A stretch of 64,000 nucleotides of DNA from Levilactobacillus namurensis (lineage in GTDB: Bacteria > Bacillota > Bacilli > Lactobacillales > Lactobacillaceae), in NCBI RefSeq assembly GCF_032197885.1, contig NZ_CP134159.1:806001-870000 (forward strand). The letters are read 5' to 3'. A model generated the notes under the pieces. The model was not told where the DNA came from. It ran no database searches and saw only the letters and a program-made list of their open reading frames with translations. Below, piece after piece: positions 1 to 8,197 of the stretch. The number at the start of each line of letters is the position of its first letter. Positions within the stretch are counted from its first letter, which is position 1. The position numbers were made by a program, and so were the translations under genes.

Positions 1-492
1 TACCGCGAAGCCCACCCGCTTGTTGACGGGGCGGGGGTCGATGTAGATCCGCCGGGTGGCCATCAAAACTAGGACCACTACCAAGTCCAGCCAGTAGAGG
101 ATGTCGTGGGGCGAGGTCAGGGCCAGCGAACTACCGGAGAGGCCTTGGTCGACCTTCGAATAGCCCAGCATGGTACTGACCGTCATGAAGTCGGTGAATT
201 CTCGAAAGTAGATGACGTTGATGTAGAGCAACAACGAGTTGAGAATATCGATCAGAAAGAGGAAGGGGTAGAAGAAGCGTGCCCGCTTGAAATAAAGGGC
301 CAACCCAAAGAGCAGAATCGTCGTTGCCAGTGGGTTCAGCAGGAGAATCAGAAATTGAAAGGGATCGCTCAGGTTGAGGTTAAAGTCCACAAAGTAGGCG
401 ATCAAGGTCTTGAGCCAGAACAAAACCACCAGTAAGGTCACAAAGCCCATACGGGTGCCAGTCCTGGCCCAGATACGTTTGAAACGTTCCAC
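1..492 (-). CDS. ltaS: LTA synthase family protein, N-terminal part (cut by window edge)
   Basis: The minus strand is open from a GTG at 492 to base 1 (164 codons) with no stop. An AAGGAG ribosome site lies just upstream. The protein begins MERFKRIWARTG and is strongly hydrophobic, with about four membrane segments (roughly residues 13-35, 46-68, 72-92 and 130-147). A loop containing YFREFTDFMTVSTM follows the third and fits the membrane part of lipoteichoic acid synthases. In this family the N-terminal helices anchor an extracellular sulfatase-like domain that polymerises glycerol phosphate from phosphatidylglycerol; that domain lies outside the window. An extended -10 (TGG then TAGAAT, at 529-534) fits its promoter. 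A paralogous LTA primase cannot be excluded. Confidence 0.85.
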   Translation of the reverse strand, partial: MERFKRIWARTGTRMGFVTLLVVLFWLKTLIAYFVDFNLNLSDPFQFLILLLNPLATTILLFGLALYFKRARFFYPFLFLIDILNSLLLYINVIYFREFTDFMTVSTMLGYSKVDQGLSGSSLALTSPHDILYWLDLVVVLVLMATRRIYIDPRPVNKRVGFAV

Positions 493-681
493 GATAATTG
501 CTCCTTAAAAGACAGAATAAGTAGCCTTATTCTACCATAAAATTTCGGTGCGTCGACCAGTTCAGAGCTGACCGCGTTTTCCCTATTCTAGCAAATAATT
601 GGGGGGTGTGGCAATCTTCTTGTCAAGTTTAGAAAAACTTTAAAGCAACGACCAAAATGTAACCGCTTTGCAGAGGTTATT

Positions 682-690
682 TGGTACACT
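682..690 (+). promoter_or_regulatory. Extended -10 promoter of the histidine phosphatase gene
   Basis: TGG directly precedes TACACT (685-690), an extended -10 element. No good -35 lies 17 bases upstream. The start codon is 34 bases downstream. Confidence 0.5.
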
Positions 691-723
691 AGAGGTAGCT
701 CAAACGAAAGGTGTGGAGACGTT

Positions 724-1389
724 ATGGATAAACAGATCACGCTGTATGTGGTGCGGCACGGCCAAACTTACTTCAACATTTATAATAAGCTGCAGGGATG
801 GAGTAATTCACCGTTAACTGAAGCGGGGATTGCCGATGCGCAACAGGCCGGCGACCGATTGAAGACGGTACCGTTTGCGGCGGCTTACTGCAGCGATACG
901 ACTCGGGCTGAACAGACGGCGCGGACGATTCTGGCGGCGAACCAGTCGACCCCGGCGCCTAAGCTGACCACCAGTCCCTTCTTCCGGGAAGAATTCTACG
1001 GGTACTATGAAGGAACGGATATGGCGCAGGCTTGGTACCTGGCAGGTGCGCCCCATGGGGTCCCAACGTTTAAGGACATTGAGTCGACGTATTCGATTGG
1101 GAAAGCCAAGGACTTTCTGAAGGAAGCCGACCCGTTCCGCCAAGCGGAAAATAACCAGGAGTACTGGGCACGAGTCGACCAAGGCTTTGATCTAATCCGC
1201 CAGAATCCATACTTGAAGGATGGCGACCAGGTCCTGATGATCAGCCACGGGAATACCTTGCTGAGTCTGATGGAACGGTATGGTCAAGGTAAGTATGATC
1301 TGAGTGTCCGGCCAGCGAATGGGAGTCTGACCAAGCTGTTGTTGACGCCTGATGACATCCAGGTCTTGAGTTACAATCAAAAAGATTAA
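724..1389 (+). CDS. Histidine phosphatase (phosphoglycerate mutase-like) family protein
   Basis: A 221-residue cytoplasmic protein with the RHG signature at residues 11-13 (VRHGQTY; the His is the phosphate acceptor), an acidic EEFYGYYEG region, and the second catalytic His in ISHGNT near residue 173. This is the branch-1 histidine phosphatase fold and usual length. The substrate cannot be read from sequence; family members act on small phosphate esters. The short length and absence of dPGM landmarks argue against a glycolytic mutase. A paralogue of nearly the same length lies at 60208-60870. A GNAT gene follows 17 bases downstream and is probably co-transcribed. Confidence 0.88.
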   Translation: MDKQITLYVVRHGQTYFNIYNKLQGWSNSPLTEAGIADAQQAGDRLKTVPFAAAYCSDTTRAEQTARTILAANQSTPAPKLTTSPFFREEFYGYYEGTDMAQAWYLAGAPHGVPTFKDIESTYSIGKAKDFLKEADPFRQAENNQEYWARVDQGFDLIRQNPYLKDGDQVLMISHGNTLLSLMERYGQGKYDLSVRPANGSLTKLLLTPDDIQVLSYNQKD

Positions 1390-1406
1390 GGAATGAGGTT
1401 GGTTTG

Positions 1407-1844
1407 ATGGAATGTAGAATGGCATGGGGCAAGTTAAATCCGTGTTACCAAGACGCCGTAACGATTCGTAAGGCGGTCTTTATCAACGAAGAGGGGATTG
1501 ACCCTAAAGACGAGCTGGATGGCACTGACGAAGATAAGATGCACTACGTCGGGTACGTCGATGATCAACCTGTGACCACGGCGCGCATTGATATGCTGGC
1601 GGGGAACCGCGTGAAGATTCAGCGGGTCGCAACGGTGGCGTCAGCCCGGCATCACGGGTATGCCGGCCAATTGATCAAGCAGATCATTGGGGATGCGCAG
1701 CGTTCAGATGTGGCCCACATCGAATTAGATGCACAGTTGCCCGCAATCGCCTTCTACCAGGAATTGGGTTTTGAGCCGGTCGGAGAACCGTTTGAAGAAG
1801 CGGGGATTCAGCACCGGACCATGCGCTATAAGGCTGCCCAGTAG
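1407..1844 (+). CDS. GNAT family N-acetyltransferase
   Basis: A 145-residue single-domain acetyltransferase. The acetyl-CoA binding motif A is visible around residues 68-85, including VATVASARHHGYAG, where the R-x-x-G-x-A loop binds the pyrophosphate. The C-terminal part has IAFYQELGF, the usual GNAT motif B. ATG at 1407 is preferred because GAGG at 1395-1398 sits at good spacing; a TTG immediately precedes it. It resembles ElaA-like GNATs (IRKAVFINEEGI at the N-terminus). The acceptor is unknown. It follows the phosphatase in an apparent two-gene operon and ends before a strong terminator. Confidence 0.87.
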   Translation: MECRMAWGKLNPCYQDAVTIRKAVFINEEGIDPKDELDGTDEDKMHYVGYVDDQPVTTARIDMLAGNRVKIQRVATVASARHHGYAGQLIKQIIGDAQRSDVAHIELDAQLPAIAFYQELGFEPVGEPFEEAGIQHRTMRYKAAQ

Positions 1845-1858
1845 GCATCCGAGACTAA

Positions 1859-1905
1859 AAAATAGGCTAACAGAAGGGTATCGGACCTTTCTGTTAGCCT
1901 ATTTT
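1859..1905 (+). terminator. Intrinsic terminator after the GNAT gene
   Basis: A perfect 17-bp inverted repeat (1859-1875 with 1889-1905) starts AAAATAGGCTAAC and ends in TTTT. It closes the phosphatase-GNAT operon. Confidence 0.85.
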
Positions 1906-1918
1906 GGTGGCAAACAAA

Positions 1919-1956
1919 AACCGTTACGACCAGCCACCTGCTGGTGCGTAACGGTT
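1919..1956 (-). terminator. Intrinsic terminator of the NlpC/P60 gene
   Basis: AACCGTTACG (1919-1928) pairs with CGTAACGGTT (1947-1956), and ACCAGC with GCTGGT inside. Read on the minus strand the hairpin is followed by TTTTTG, so it serves the convergent minus-strand gene. Confidence 0.75.
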
Positions 1957-2004
1957 CAACATTTAATCACGATCTAAGTATTCATGAGGATCGTCATCTA
2001 TGAA

Positions 2005-2487
2005 TTAGTCAGCGATTGAAGCGGAGACGCGGGCGTAACCTACTGCGTGCCACCATGGGGCGTGAACGGCTTCGCGAACCACACCACGGTTTTGCGCATC
2101 GATCATCTTACCCTTGCCAATGTACATCCCAACGTGGGAAATGCTGTATTTGCTTCCACCGAAGAAGACCAAGTCACCCTTCTTGATGTGCTTGTAGGAA
2201 ACGTGCTTCAAACTGTTGTATTGAGCTTGGGCCGTCCGTGGTAAGGTGATCTTGGCACCCTTCTTGTAAACGTAACTCGTGAACCCTGAGCAATCGAAGA
2301 CGTTAGGACCCACGGCACCGTAAACGTAACTAGCACCTAACTTGGACTTAGCGACCTTGTAGATTGAAGAAAAATCAGCATCGGATGCGTTGCTGGATGA
2401 ATCGGCAGACGCCGTAGTCGTGGCAAAAGTCATCACACCGGCAACAGTTAAAGCTAACGTGGCAATTCGTTTGACAAATTTTTTCAT
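2005..2487 (-). CDS. Secreted NlpC/P60 family peptidoglycan hydrolase
   Basis: A 160-residue protein with a signal peptide (MKKFVKRIATLALTVAGVM, cleavage near TASA at about residue 27) and a single NlpC/P60 domain. Catalytic Cys is in FDCSGFTSYVY (about residue 67), catalytic His in ISHVGMYIG (about residue 117), with a third polar residue expected downstream. Enzymes of this family cut peptide stems of peptidoglycan, typically D-Glu-meso-DAP or D-Glu-Lys bonds. There is no LysM or SH3 wall-binding domain, so it is a minimal, freely secreted enzyme. GAGGAG precedes the ATG. It is transcribed alone, divergently from the MerR gene. Confidence 0.92.
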   Translation of the reverse strand: MKKFVKRIATLALTVAGVMTFATTTASADSSSNASDADFSSIYKVAKSKLGASYVYGAVGPNVFDCSGFTSYVYKKGAKITLPRTAQAQYNSLKHVSYKHIKKGDLVFFGGSKYSISHVGMYIGKGKMIDAQNRGVVREAVHAPWWHAVGYARVSASIAD

Positions 2488-2690
2488 TCCTAATCACAGC
2501 TCCTCATGAATTTACAAGTACTAGATTACCAGTGCAATATGACAAATATGTAACAAGCCAGTTGCAATGCCGTTAAAACTCTTAAACAAAACGTTACTTT
2601 TGGGATTTAACTTGGTTTTTAGCGGGAAGCTTGTTAGAATTTAACAGAATTGGTAACTTATTTAACAATTGCTAAGGAGTGCGAAACGAC

Positions 2691-3161
2691 GTGGCAGAAT
2701 TTACTGAGGAGCTACGAAATATTTTTGACGTTCACCGACTAGTCTTTCGAATCGGGGAATTATCCGCGATGACGGGGGTTTCTGCGCGCCAGTTGAGATA
2801 CTGGGAAAAGAAGGGCCTGATTCACTCGCGAGAACGGGAAGACGGGCAACAAGCACGGGTTTACGCGTTTAAGACCTTCGTCCTAGTCTCCATGATGAAG
2901 TACTTCTTGGACCAGGGGTATACGTTAGCTGCCGCTGCTGAGCACGCGCAGAAGCGCCAGGATAATGCGCGGATTCTTCACCGCTTCATCAAGCAGGGCA
3001 TCCAAGGCTTTGCTGACATCGATGGTCAAATGGCACTCAACATGGGCCGCTTTGACGACCAGCAGACCCTAATGGCGTTGATTCCGGAGGAGGGGCCGGT
3101 CACCTACCAGCTATTACCTAATGCAGAAGCACAACGTGTGACCCGCCAGTTTCCGGCTTAG
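2691..3161 (+). CDS. MerR family transcriptional regulator
   Basis: A 156-residue DNA-binding protein. The N-terminal winged helix is clear: FRIGELSAMTGVSARQLRYWEKKGLI, with the R-x-L-R-Y-W/Y-E-x-x-G-L-I signature of MerR proteins near residues 20-45. The rest is helical, with no cysteine cluster for metal binding, so the effector is unknown. GTG at 2691 is preferred over GTG at 2679, because the AAGGAG at 2674-2679 overlaps the upstream GTG and can serve only the later one. It is divergent from the NlpC/P60 gene, but nothing shows that it controls it. A structured repeat begins 25 bases after its stop. Confidence 0.88.
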   Translation: MAEFTEELRNIFDVHRLVFRIGELSAMTGVSARQLRYWEKKGLIHSREREDGQQARVYAFKTFVLVSMMKYFLDQGYTLAAAAEHAQKRQDNARILHRFIKQGIQGFADIDGQMALNMGRFDDQQTLMALIPEEGPVTYQLLPNAEAQRVTRQFPA

Positions 3162-3186
3162 TGGTAGAACTGGCTGTGGTGGTCAT

Positions 3187-3350
3187 TCGCCTTACCGGAC
3201 GGCCAGACAAGGCTGGAACGCCGTGGGCACAACTTGAAACCCAAAGTTCAGGTTTTCAAGCTTGGCCTTTTCCTAGGCGAGCTAAGAAGCGCTCACCAAG
3301 GAAAATTTCACGGCTGAGCCTTGTCTGGCCGTCCTCTCGGCTTACATTTG
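3187..3350 (+). repeat. Structured repeat arm C1-R (TTTTCCT type)
   Basis: First arm of composite C1. Outer stem P1 is 18 bp and perfect: GGACGGCCAGACAAGGCT with AGCCTTGTCTGGCCGTCC. P2 pairs CTTGAAA with TTTCAAG. P3 pairs TTTTCCTAGGCGAGC with GCTCACCAAGGAAAA (two A bulges). It starts at CGCCTTACCGG and ends at CTCGGCTTACA, the shared edges of the family. The ORF read through it at 3161-3355 is an artefact. Confidence 0.85.
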
Positions 3351-3615
3351 TGTAACCATAGCGGAACATGATGTGCTATCAGACCGTGGTACCCAGCCAT
3401 ATTGGCGACTATTATCGATTAAAAAAGGCCCCCATCCCGAACAGGATAAGGTTGTGGTGACGGCTTGCACGAATCGGCCCGCCAACCATTTTCAGAGTTA
3501 AGTATATGATGATGCATATCATTGATACGAGGCCCAATAAGGCTTGCCGCATCATTTAGTTTTAACAGTTTAATTTCGAGCATTAGAAAACATTGTCTTG
3601 GGTACGCACAATTTA
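3351..3615. repeat. Spacer of composite repeat C1
   Basis: Non-coding spacer between two inverted arms. Its reverse complement shares several blocks with the spacers at 35147-35420 and 21467-21660: CCTTATTGGGCCTC, ATCATCATATACTT, CCTTATCCTGTTC, GATAATAGTC and CTGATAGCACATCATG. No protein is supported. Confidence 0.7.
3421..3453 (-). terminator. Terminator-like hairpin inside composite C1
   Basis: On the minus strand AACCTTATCCTG is followed by GGGATGGGGGCC and TTTTTT. The same hairpin is in composites C3 (21554-21584) and C4 (35310-35345), so it is a conserved part of the element. Confidence 0.65.
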
Positions 3616-3780
3616 GCCGTGAGGTTAGGCCTGAAGAGGCTCAGTAGTGTCGTTTGGGTTATTCGGGGTTCTTTCCCGGATTACCCAAAGGCCGAGCTTG
3701 GAGACCTGGGGGCTTCAGGGCTCTAAGTCGTGCCCACTGCGTTCCAGCCTCTTCAGGGCCAACCGGTAAGGCGGGATGAT
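3616..3780 (-). repeat. Structured repeat arm C1-L (TTTGGGT type)
   Basis: Second arm of C1, inverted relative to the first. On the minus strand P1 pairs GGTTGGCCCTGAAGAGGCT with AGCCTCTTCAGGCCTAACC. P3 pairs TTTGGGTAATCCGGG with CCCCGAATAACCCAAA. The stem sequences differ from arm C1-R but the pairing is kept. Confidence 0.83.
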
Positions 3781-3900
3781 CGGCCATCACCTGTCCCTTA
3801 ACTAAACGTAGGCAAAAGAGGGGCCCAAGGTGGTTAGTTGGCCTCACGGGGATCGTCAGTGTCAGGCACAAAAGAATCCCAGACTTAGTTTAATCCCTAA

Positions 3901-3939
3901 AAATAGCCCGCTGAAGTGACTTCCTTCAGCGGGCTATTT
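3901..3939 (-). terminator. Terminator of the MMPL gene
   Basis: AAATAGCCCGCTGAAG (3901-3916) pairs perfectly with 3924-3939. On the minus strand a TTTTT run follows, placing it 35 bases after the MMPL stop codon. Confidence 0.85.
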
Positions 3940-3973
3940 GTGTGGCTCCGGGATAATTTAAACCGGGGTGCCG

Positions 3974-6766
3974 TTAGTTTTCATCTGAATCGTGTTTCGT
4001 TTCGCGTTGTTGCCGAACTTCTTGGCGGGTTGGCCGAGCGGAACGCTTAGCCTTAGGACCACGACCGAAGTGGAAGTGGTAAGGCTTTTGTGCCGGAATG
4101 ATCACGGACAACTTCCCAAAGGAAGCGGCCATCACGGGCAGGGCCAGATTGAAGACCACAGCCGTGATGATGGTAATCAGGGCGACGGCCGTCAGCACTT
4201 GCGAGGAAGCGGCGAGCAACCCTAAGACGCCCGCGATAATGATGAAGAGCGAGTGTCGCATGGTTTGGCCAGCTTCGGCGATGCCTGGTAAGAGCCAATC
4301 CAGCAGACCAGTCTGACTCAAGCGGTAGCTTAGGGCCAGCTGGGTCAGTTCGACCACTGCTAGAACGGTCACGGGGACAAAGGCCAGTAACGGAACTTGC
4401 CAGTTGAAGGTATTGTTCCCAGTTAGCCACTGCATCAGGACGTGCGTCAATTGATACCCGATTCCTGCTGAGGCCAGGAAGGTCAAGAACCAGTAAGTGG
4501 ATTGCAGGACCGACCGGCTGAAGAGGATCAGCAAGAGGAAGGTCAGACCGAAGACCAGGAGCAGAACCCGCACTAGATCGTGTTGGTACTGTCGCTGAAT
4601 CGTCGCCGTGACCACGGGTTGACCAGAGAAGGTCAGGTTAGCGTCTTTGAGCGACGTTCCCCGTAATTGACTAGTGGCTACACGTTTCAAGTTGGCCAGG
4701 GTCTTAGCCGTGGTCTTGGTGTTGGGTTCGCGCTTCAAGGTAATCGTCAACGCCGTGGTCTTGACCTTGGTATCGGTGAAGTTGACCAGAGCTTGTTGGA
4801 AGTCGCCACTGGCAATTTGCGTTGGCGTCAGGTACAGCGACTTAGCAGCTTCCGAAGTTTGGAGCCCGCCTAAGTAGGTGTACATCTGGGTCAGCGACGT
4901 GTTGAGCTTTTGAACCTGTTTCCGTGTTTGCTTTAAGCTGGCGTTGACCGCTTTGATGCCGGTCTCGTAGGTGCTTAAGTTGGTGGAGACGGTGCCGGCT
5001 TCCGACGAGGTCGTGCTGATGGTGTTGGTCAACGTGTTCAGCTGACTCAACGCCGTGTTCAATTGTGAGTTGACCTGGTTTAGTTGCTTGACGTACCGGG
5101 CCGCCTTCTTAGACGCCTTACCGGAGGCTGTCGACGTGCTTTGGGCCGCCTGGATAGCCGATTGCAGCGAACTGCTTTCCCCGGACAAGCGCGTTGCGGT
5201 GGTGGCGAGCTTGTTGACCCGCTTGACCTCCGTGGTCAGGTCCTTTTGCTTAAGATCGGACCGGTCGCTCTTCAGAGACTTTTGAACCGACTTCAGTTGA
5301 CCGATAACCCCAGACAGGTTGGTGTCGAGGCTACTTAATTGGTTGGCAACGTAGTACTGCGTGATAGGTTGACCCCCGGGTTGGGTGACCGAAGTGACGG
5401 CCGCTACCCCAGGTTGGGCCCGTAACTTCTTGGTCAGGTTATCCAGCTGGTACAACTGGTTTTGATTGTCAAAACGTTGTTTATTTTGAATGTAAAGGGT
5501 CACAGGAGTGGACTTGCCTTGACCAAAGTGAGCACTCAAAATACGCGCGCCTTGCACGGCTTGGTTGTTAGGAATATCTTGCGCGTTATTGTAGCTTAGT
5601 GGTTGGCGACTGCCGAAAGTGAACGCCCCAGCAAAGTACAGGACCACTAGGACGGCAATCCAAGGTTGCCATAGGCCGAACTTGGCTAAGTGGAACCACA
5701 GCTTGCGGTCTTTGAGTTCGGGCCGGGTCTTCTTCGGCCAGAAGAGGCTGTGCCCCAGCATGCCGGAGAAGACGGGAATCAATGTGACACTCGCAACCCC
5801 GGTAATGGCAAAGCCGATGCCCAGGAGACTGTAAGCGCGAATCGTGGAGAAGTTAAAGAAGACTAGGCTGCCGAAGGCCAAAGTCAGGCTAAGCGTACTG
5901 ATGAGTACGCGGTAACCTAAGCTGCGGATGACCTGTGAGGTGGCGGCTTGACTCTCCATGCCGTCGTCGATGCGGTTCCGGAGTTCCCGGAAGAACCAGA
6001 AACTGGTCAGTAGCGTGAACAAACTGATGCCTAACAATAGGAAAATCGGCGTGTATTCGGAATAGGCGAAGTTCCAGTGATAGGCTAGGTTGGTCGCGAG
6101 ACTGAGGGTCGAGATATAGCTGATCAGGATGGCCAAGAAGGTGATGATCGGGGCAATCACGGAGGCAAACAGGATGCCCATGGCGACTAACGCGATCAAG
6201 AGGGTCATTAAGATTACGATTAACGTAAACGACGAGATGTGTTGATTAGTCGCGTCACTGATAATCTCTGGACTCGTCACGTAGGTGTCTAATCCAGCGG
6301 TGGCTATCTGACCGTTCAGCTGACTAGCAATTGACCGAACGGGCCCTTGGTTATGACTGACCGCCAATTGCACGATTTCGGTCGACTGGTCTTTGGACAG
6401 CAGTTGCGGCTTACTGGTTGGCGTGTTGGTGATAGTTGTGATTTTTTGAATCCCATAGTAGCTGGCCTTCTTTTGCAGGGCCGACGTGGTCTTGTTGATG
6501 GCGGCCTGCTGTTTGTTGGTCAGTTTACCGGTAGGATTGTTGAATACCGCGTTTACGGTATAGGTCCCATCTAGGTTACGTCCCCAGTGGTTCTTGATCT
6601 GGGTGGCTTTGATAGGTTGACTCGTATTTGCCAGTTGCGGTTGACCATCATATTGGATAATGGTATTAACGTTTGGTAAGGTAACAATGGCCGCAAAGAC
6701 CACAACTAACCAGAATACGAGTGCGAAGATGCGGTTGTGATGGAGCTTTCTAATCCGTTCTTGCAT
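3974..6766 (-). CDS. MMPL/RND family transporter
   Basis: A 930-residue membrane protein with the two-fold RND layout. One helix lies at about residues 12-32, then a first extracellular domain to about 175. Five helices span about 178-350, one spans about 365-388, a second and larger extracellular domain runs about 395-725, and five helices end near 890. The tail is basic and cytoplasmic. The second extracellular domain has a long Ser/Thr/Gln-rich stretch (about 480-640) of coiled-coil character, as in YdfJ/YhgE-like Firmicute MMPL proteins. These export lipids, surface polymers or toxic amphiphiles using proton force; the substrate here is unknown. It is a single gene with its own terminator, divergent from the gene at 6966. 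Confidence 0.88.
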   Translation of the reverse strand: MQERIRKLHHNRIFALVFWLVVVFAAIVTLPNVNTIIQYDGQPQLANTSQPIKATQIKNHWGRNLDGTYTVNAVFNNPTGKLTNKQQAAINKTTSALQKKASYYGIQKITTITNTPTSKPQLLSKDQSTEIVQLAVSHNQGPVRSIASQLNGQIATAGLDTYVTSPEIISDATNQHISSFTLIVILMTLLIALVAMGILFASVIAPIITFLAILISYISTLSLATNLAYHWNFAYSEYTPIFLLLGISLFTLLTSFWFFRELRNRIDDGMESQAATSQVIRSLGYRVLISTLSLTLAFGSLVFFNFSTIRAYSLLGIGFAITGVASVTLIPVFSGMLGHSLFWPKKTRPELKDRKLWFHLAKFGLWQPWIAVLVVLYFAGAFTFGSRQPLSYNNAQDIPNNQAVQGARILSAHFGQGKSTPVTLYIQNKQRFDNQNQLYQLDNLTKKLRAQPGVAAVTSVTQPGGQPITQYYVANQLSSLDTNLSGVIGQLKSVQKSLKSDRSDLKQKDLTTEVKRVNKLATTATRLSGESSSLQSAIQAAQSTSTASGKASKKAARYVKQLNQVNSQLNTALSQLNTLTNTISTTSSEAGTVSTNLSTYETGIKAVNASLKQTRKQVQKLNTSLTQMYTYLGGLQTSEAAKSLYLTPTQIASGDFQQALVNFTDTKVKTTALTITLKREPNTKTTAKTLANLKRVATSQLRGTSLKDANLTFSGQPVVTATIQRQYQHDLVRVLLLVFGLTFLLLILFSRSVLQSTYWFLTFLASAGIGYQLTHVLMQWLTGNNTFNWQVPLLAFVPVTVLAVVELTQLALSYRLSQTGLLDWLLPGIAEAGQTMRHSLFIIIAGVLGLLAASSQVLTAVALITIITAVVFNLALPVMAASFGKLSVIIPAQKPYHFHFGRGPKAKRSARPTRQEVRQQRETKHDSDEN

Positions 6767-6900
6767 ATGTAATCTGAGTCCTCTCTAATCATCAGTTTCC
6801 TACCGTGCAAGTAGGTACAATTCATGCTTAATTCTACCATATTCATCTGCTGACGGCCTGAATTCGGGGCGATTTAATTAAAGTTAAGAAAGTCATATGG

Positions 6901-6928
6901 TTGACATCGTCGCAAAAGTCGGTAAAGT
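6901..6928 (+). promoter_or_regulatory. Promoter of the 77-residue gene and choloylglycine hydrolase
   Basis: TTGACA at 6901-6906 and TAAAGT at 6923-6928 are 16 bases apart, 38 bases before the ATG at 6966. Confidence 0.6.
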
Positions 6929-6965
6929 AGGGTTACTTACCTTTTGATAGAAAGCAGGTGGCACT

Positions 6966-7199
6966 ATGGCGAAACATCGCCGGCCTTACCAGAGCCCGTT
7001 TGCCCCGTTACTCACAGATCAACGGTTTGCCTTTGCAACGCAATTGGCCCAGCAGGCGGGGATTGATCCCAGTCAGGTCCTCTTTGCGTACCTTCAACTA
7101 ATGGCGACGGTCGCGACTAACGGTCAGACCGCTACGGTCAGCCAACAACGAGAAATTGACCGACGCTTCCAGCAGTTCTTGGATGATGCCGCAGAATAA
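6966..7199 (+). CDS. Small hypothetical protein, 77 residues
   Basis: I do not recognise this family. The product is soluble, with no signal or membrane segment. It has a basic, proline-containing start (MAKHRRPYQSPFAPLL) followed by predicted helices. AAAGCAGGTGG precedes the ATG and a good promoter lies upstream. Its stop is 20 bases before the start of the choloylglycine hydrolase, whose own GAAAGGAG lies in the gap, so the two are probably co-transcribed. Length and spacing support a real gene; no function can be given. Confidence 0.65.
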   Translation: MAKHRRPYQSPFAPLLTDQRFAFATQLAQQAGIDPSQVLFAYLQLMATVATNGQTATVSQQREIDRRFQQFLDDAAE

Positions 7200-7219
7200 C
7201 TTGAAAGGAGTGCTGTGTC

Positions 7220-8197
7220 GTGTGTACCAGTATTTTACAGATTGCTAAGGATGGGAGCCACATCTTAGCCCGCACCATGGATTGGCACGTGATGCGTAGT
7301 ATGCCGCTCTTTGCTCCCCGGGGCTACCAGTGGGAGAGTCTCTTTGACAATCGGGTGCATACGAACCGGTATGCGTTGATTGGTGGTGGCGGACCGCACG
7401 ATCACGAGTTAGACGTCTCGGATGGCGTTAACGAGCGGGGGCTGAGCGTGCAGAAGTTAACGTTTGCCAACGGCTCGCACCTGGTGGAGACCCCCACCCC
7501 TGGCCTGGTTCAGTTGGCGCCGTTTGAATTCTCGTTCTATCTATTGGGCAACTTTGGCTCGATTGCGGAGATTGAAGACCACCTAGACGAGATTCAGTTG
7601 ATGAGTGGCCGACTAGCGGCGAACCAGATTGGCGACAGTGAGTTACACTTTGCCGTGGTCGACCGGACGGGGCGCACCGTGGTGATTGAACCCACGCACT
7701 TTCCCATGCGGGTCCGCGAGAACCCCTTGGGTGTGGTGACCAACAGTAAGAACTTTGAGCTGCAATTGGAGCGGCTGGGACAGTACGTGAACTACACGGA
7801 CGAGTTCACAGCGGGGACGGTTCCCTTGAACGCGCCCCGGGTGACGACGGGACGCTTCTCGGGCAAGCCGGTGCCTAGCGGGTCGTACACCCCGGGCGGG
7901 CGGTTTGTCCGGGCGGCCTATTATAAGGAACGGGCCGATCTACCGGCGGACGAAAAAGAGGCCGTCATCAGTGCCTGGCATCTGCTAGACAGTGTGACGG
8001 TCCCCAAGAGTCATCAGTATCGACCGACGTATTCAGTCTACCGGGCAGCGACTTGTAGCGAGTCGTTAACCTATTACTTTCAGCCCTATAATCGGTTAGA
8101 CGTGGTCCAGCTCCAGTTGAAGCCGGAGATGTTAACTTGGACACAGCCAAAATTTTACCCGATTAAAAATGAATTCACTGTAACGACTTTAAATTAA
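7220..8197 (+). CDS. Choloylglycine hydrolase / penicillin acylase family (bile salt hydrolase-like)
   Basis: A 325-residue Ntn-hydrolase of normal family length. It starts GTG-TGT, so removal of fMet exposes Cys2, the nucleophile. Other family residues are in place: Arg18 and Asp21 in LARTMDWH, Asn near 175 in VVTNSKNF, and an Arg near 237 in YYKERADLP, the region of the catalytic Arg. Members hydrolyse amide bonds of conjugated bile salts, penicillin V or acyl-homoserine lactones in the cytoplasm. Sequence alone does not separate bile salt hydrolase from penicillin V acylase. The start is fixed by GAAAGGAG upstream and by the required Cys2. The 3' end overlaps the convergent YdcF gene by 9 bases. 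Confidence 0.88.
   Translation: MCTSILQIAKDGSHILARTMDWHVMRSMPLFAPRGYQWESLFDNRVHTNRYALIGGGGPHDHELDVSDGVNERGLSVQKLTFANGSHLVETPTPGLVQLAPFEFSFYLLGNFGSIAEIEDHLDEIQLMSGRLAANQIGDSELHFAVVDRTGRTVVIEPTHFPMRVRENPLGVVTNSKNFELQLERLGQYVNYTDEFTAGTVPLNAPRVTTGRFSGKPVPSGSYTPGGRFVRAAYYKERADLPADEKEAVISAWHLLDSVTVPKSHQYRPTYSVYRAATCSESLTYYFQPYNRLDVVQLQLKPEMLTWTQPKFYPIKNEFTVTTLN

Noticed and set aside
106..435. 109-residue plus-strand ORF
   Set aside because: It is antisense to the ltaS coding region, which has a good start, ribosome site and membrane helices.
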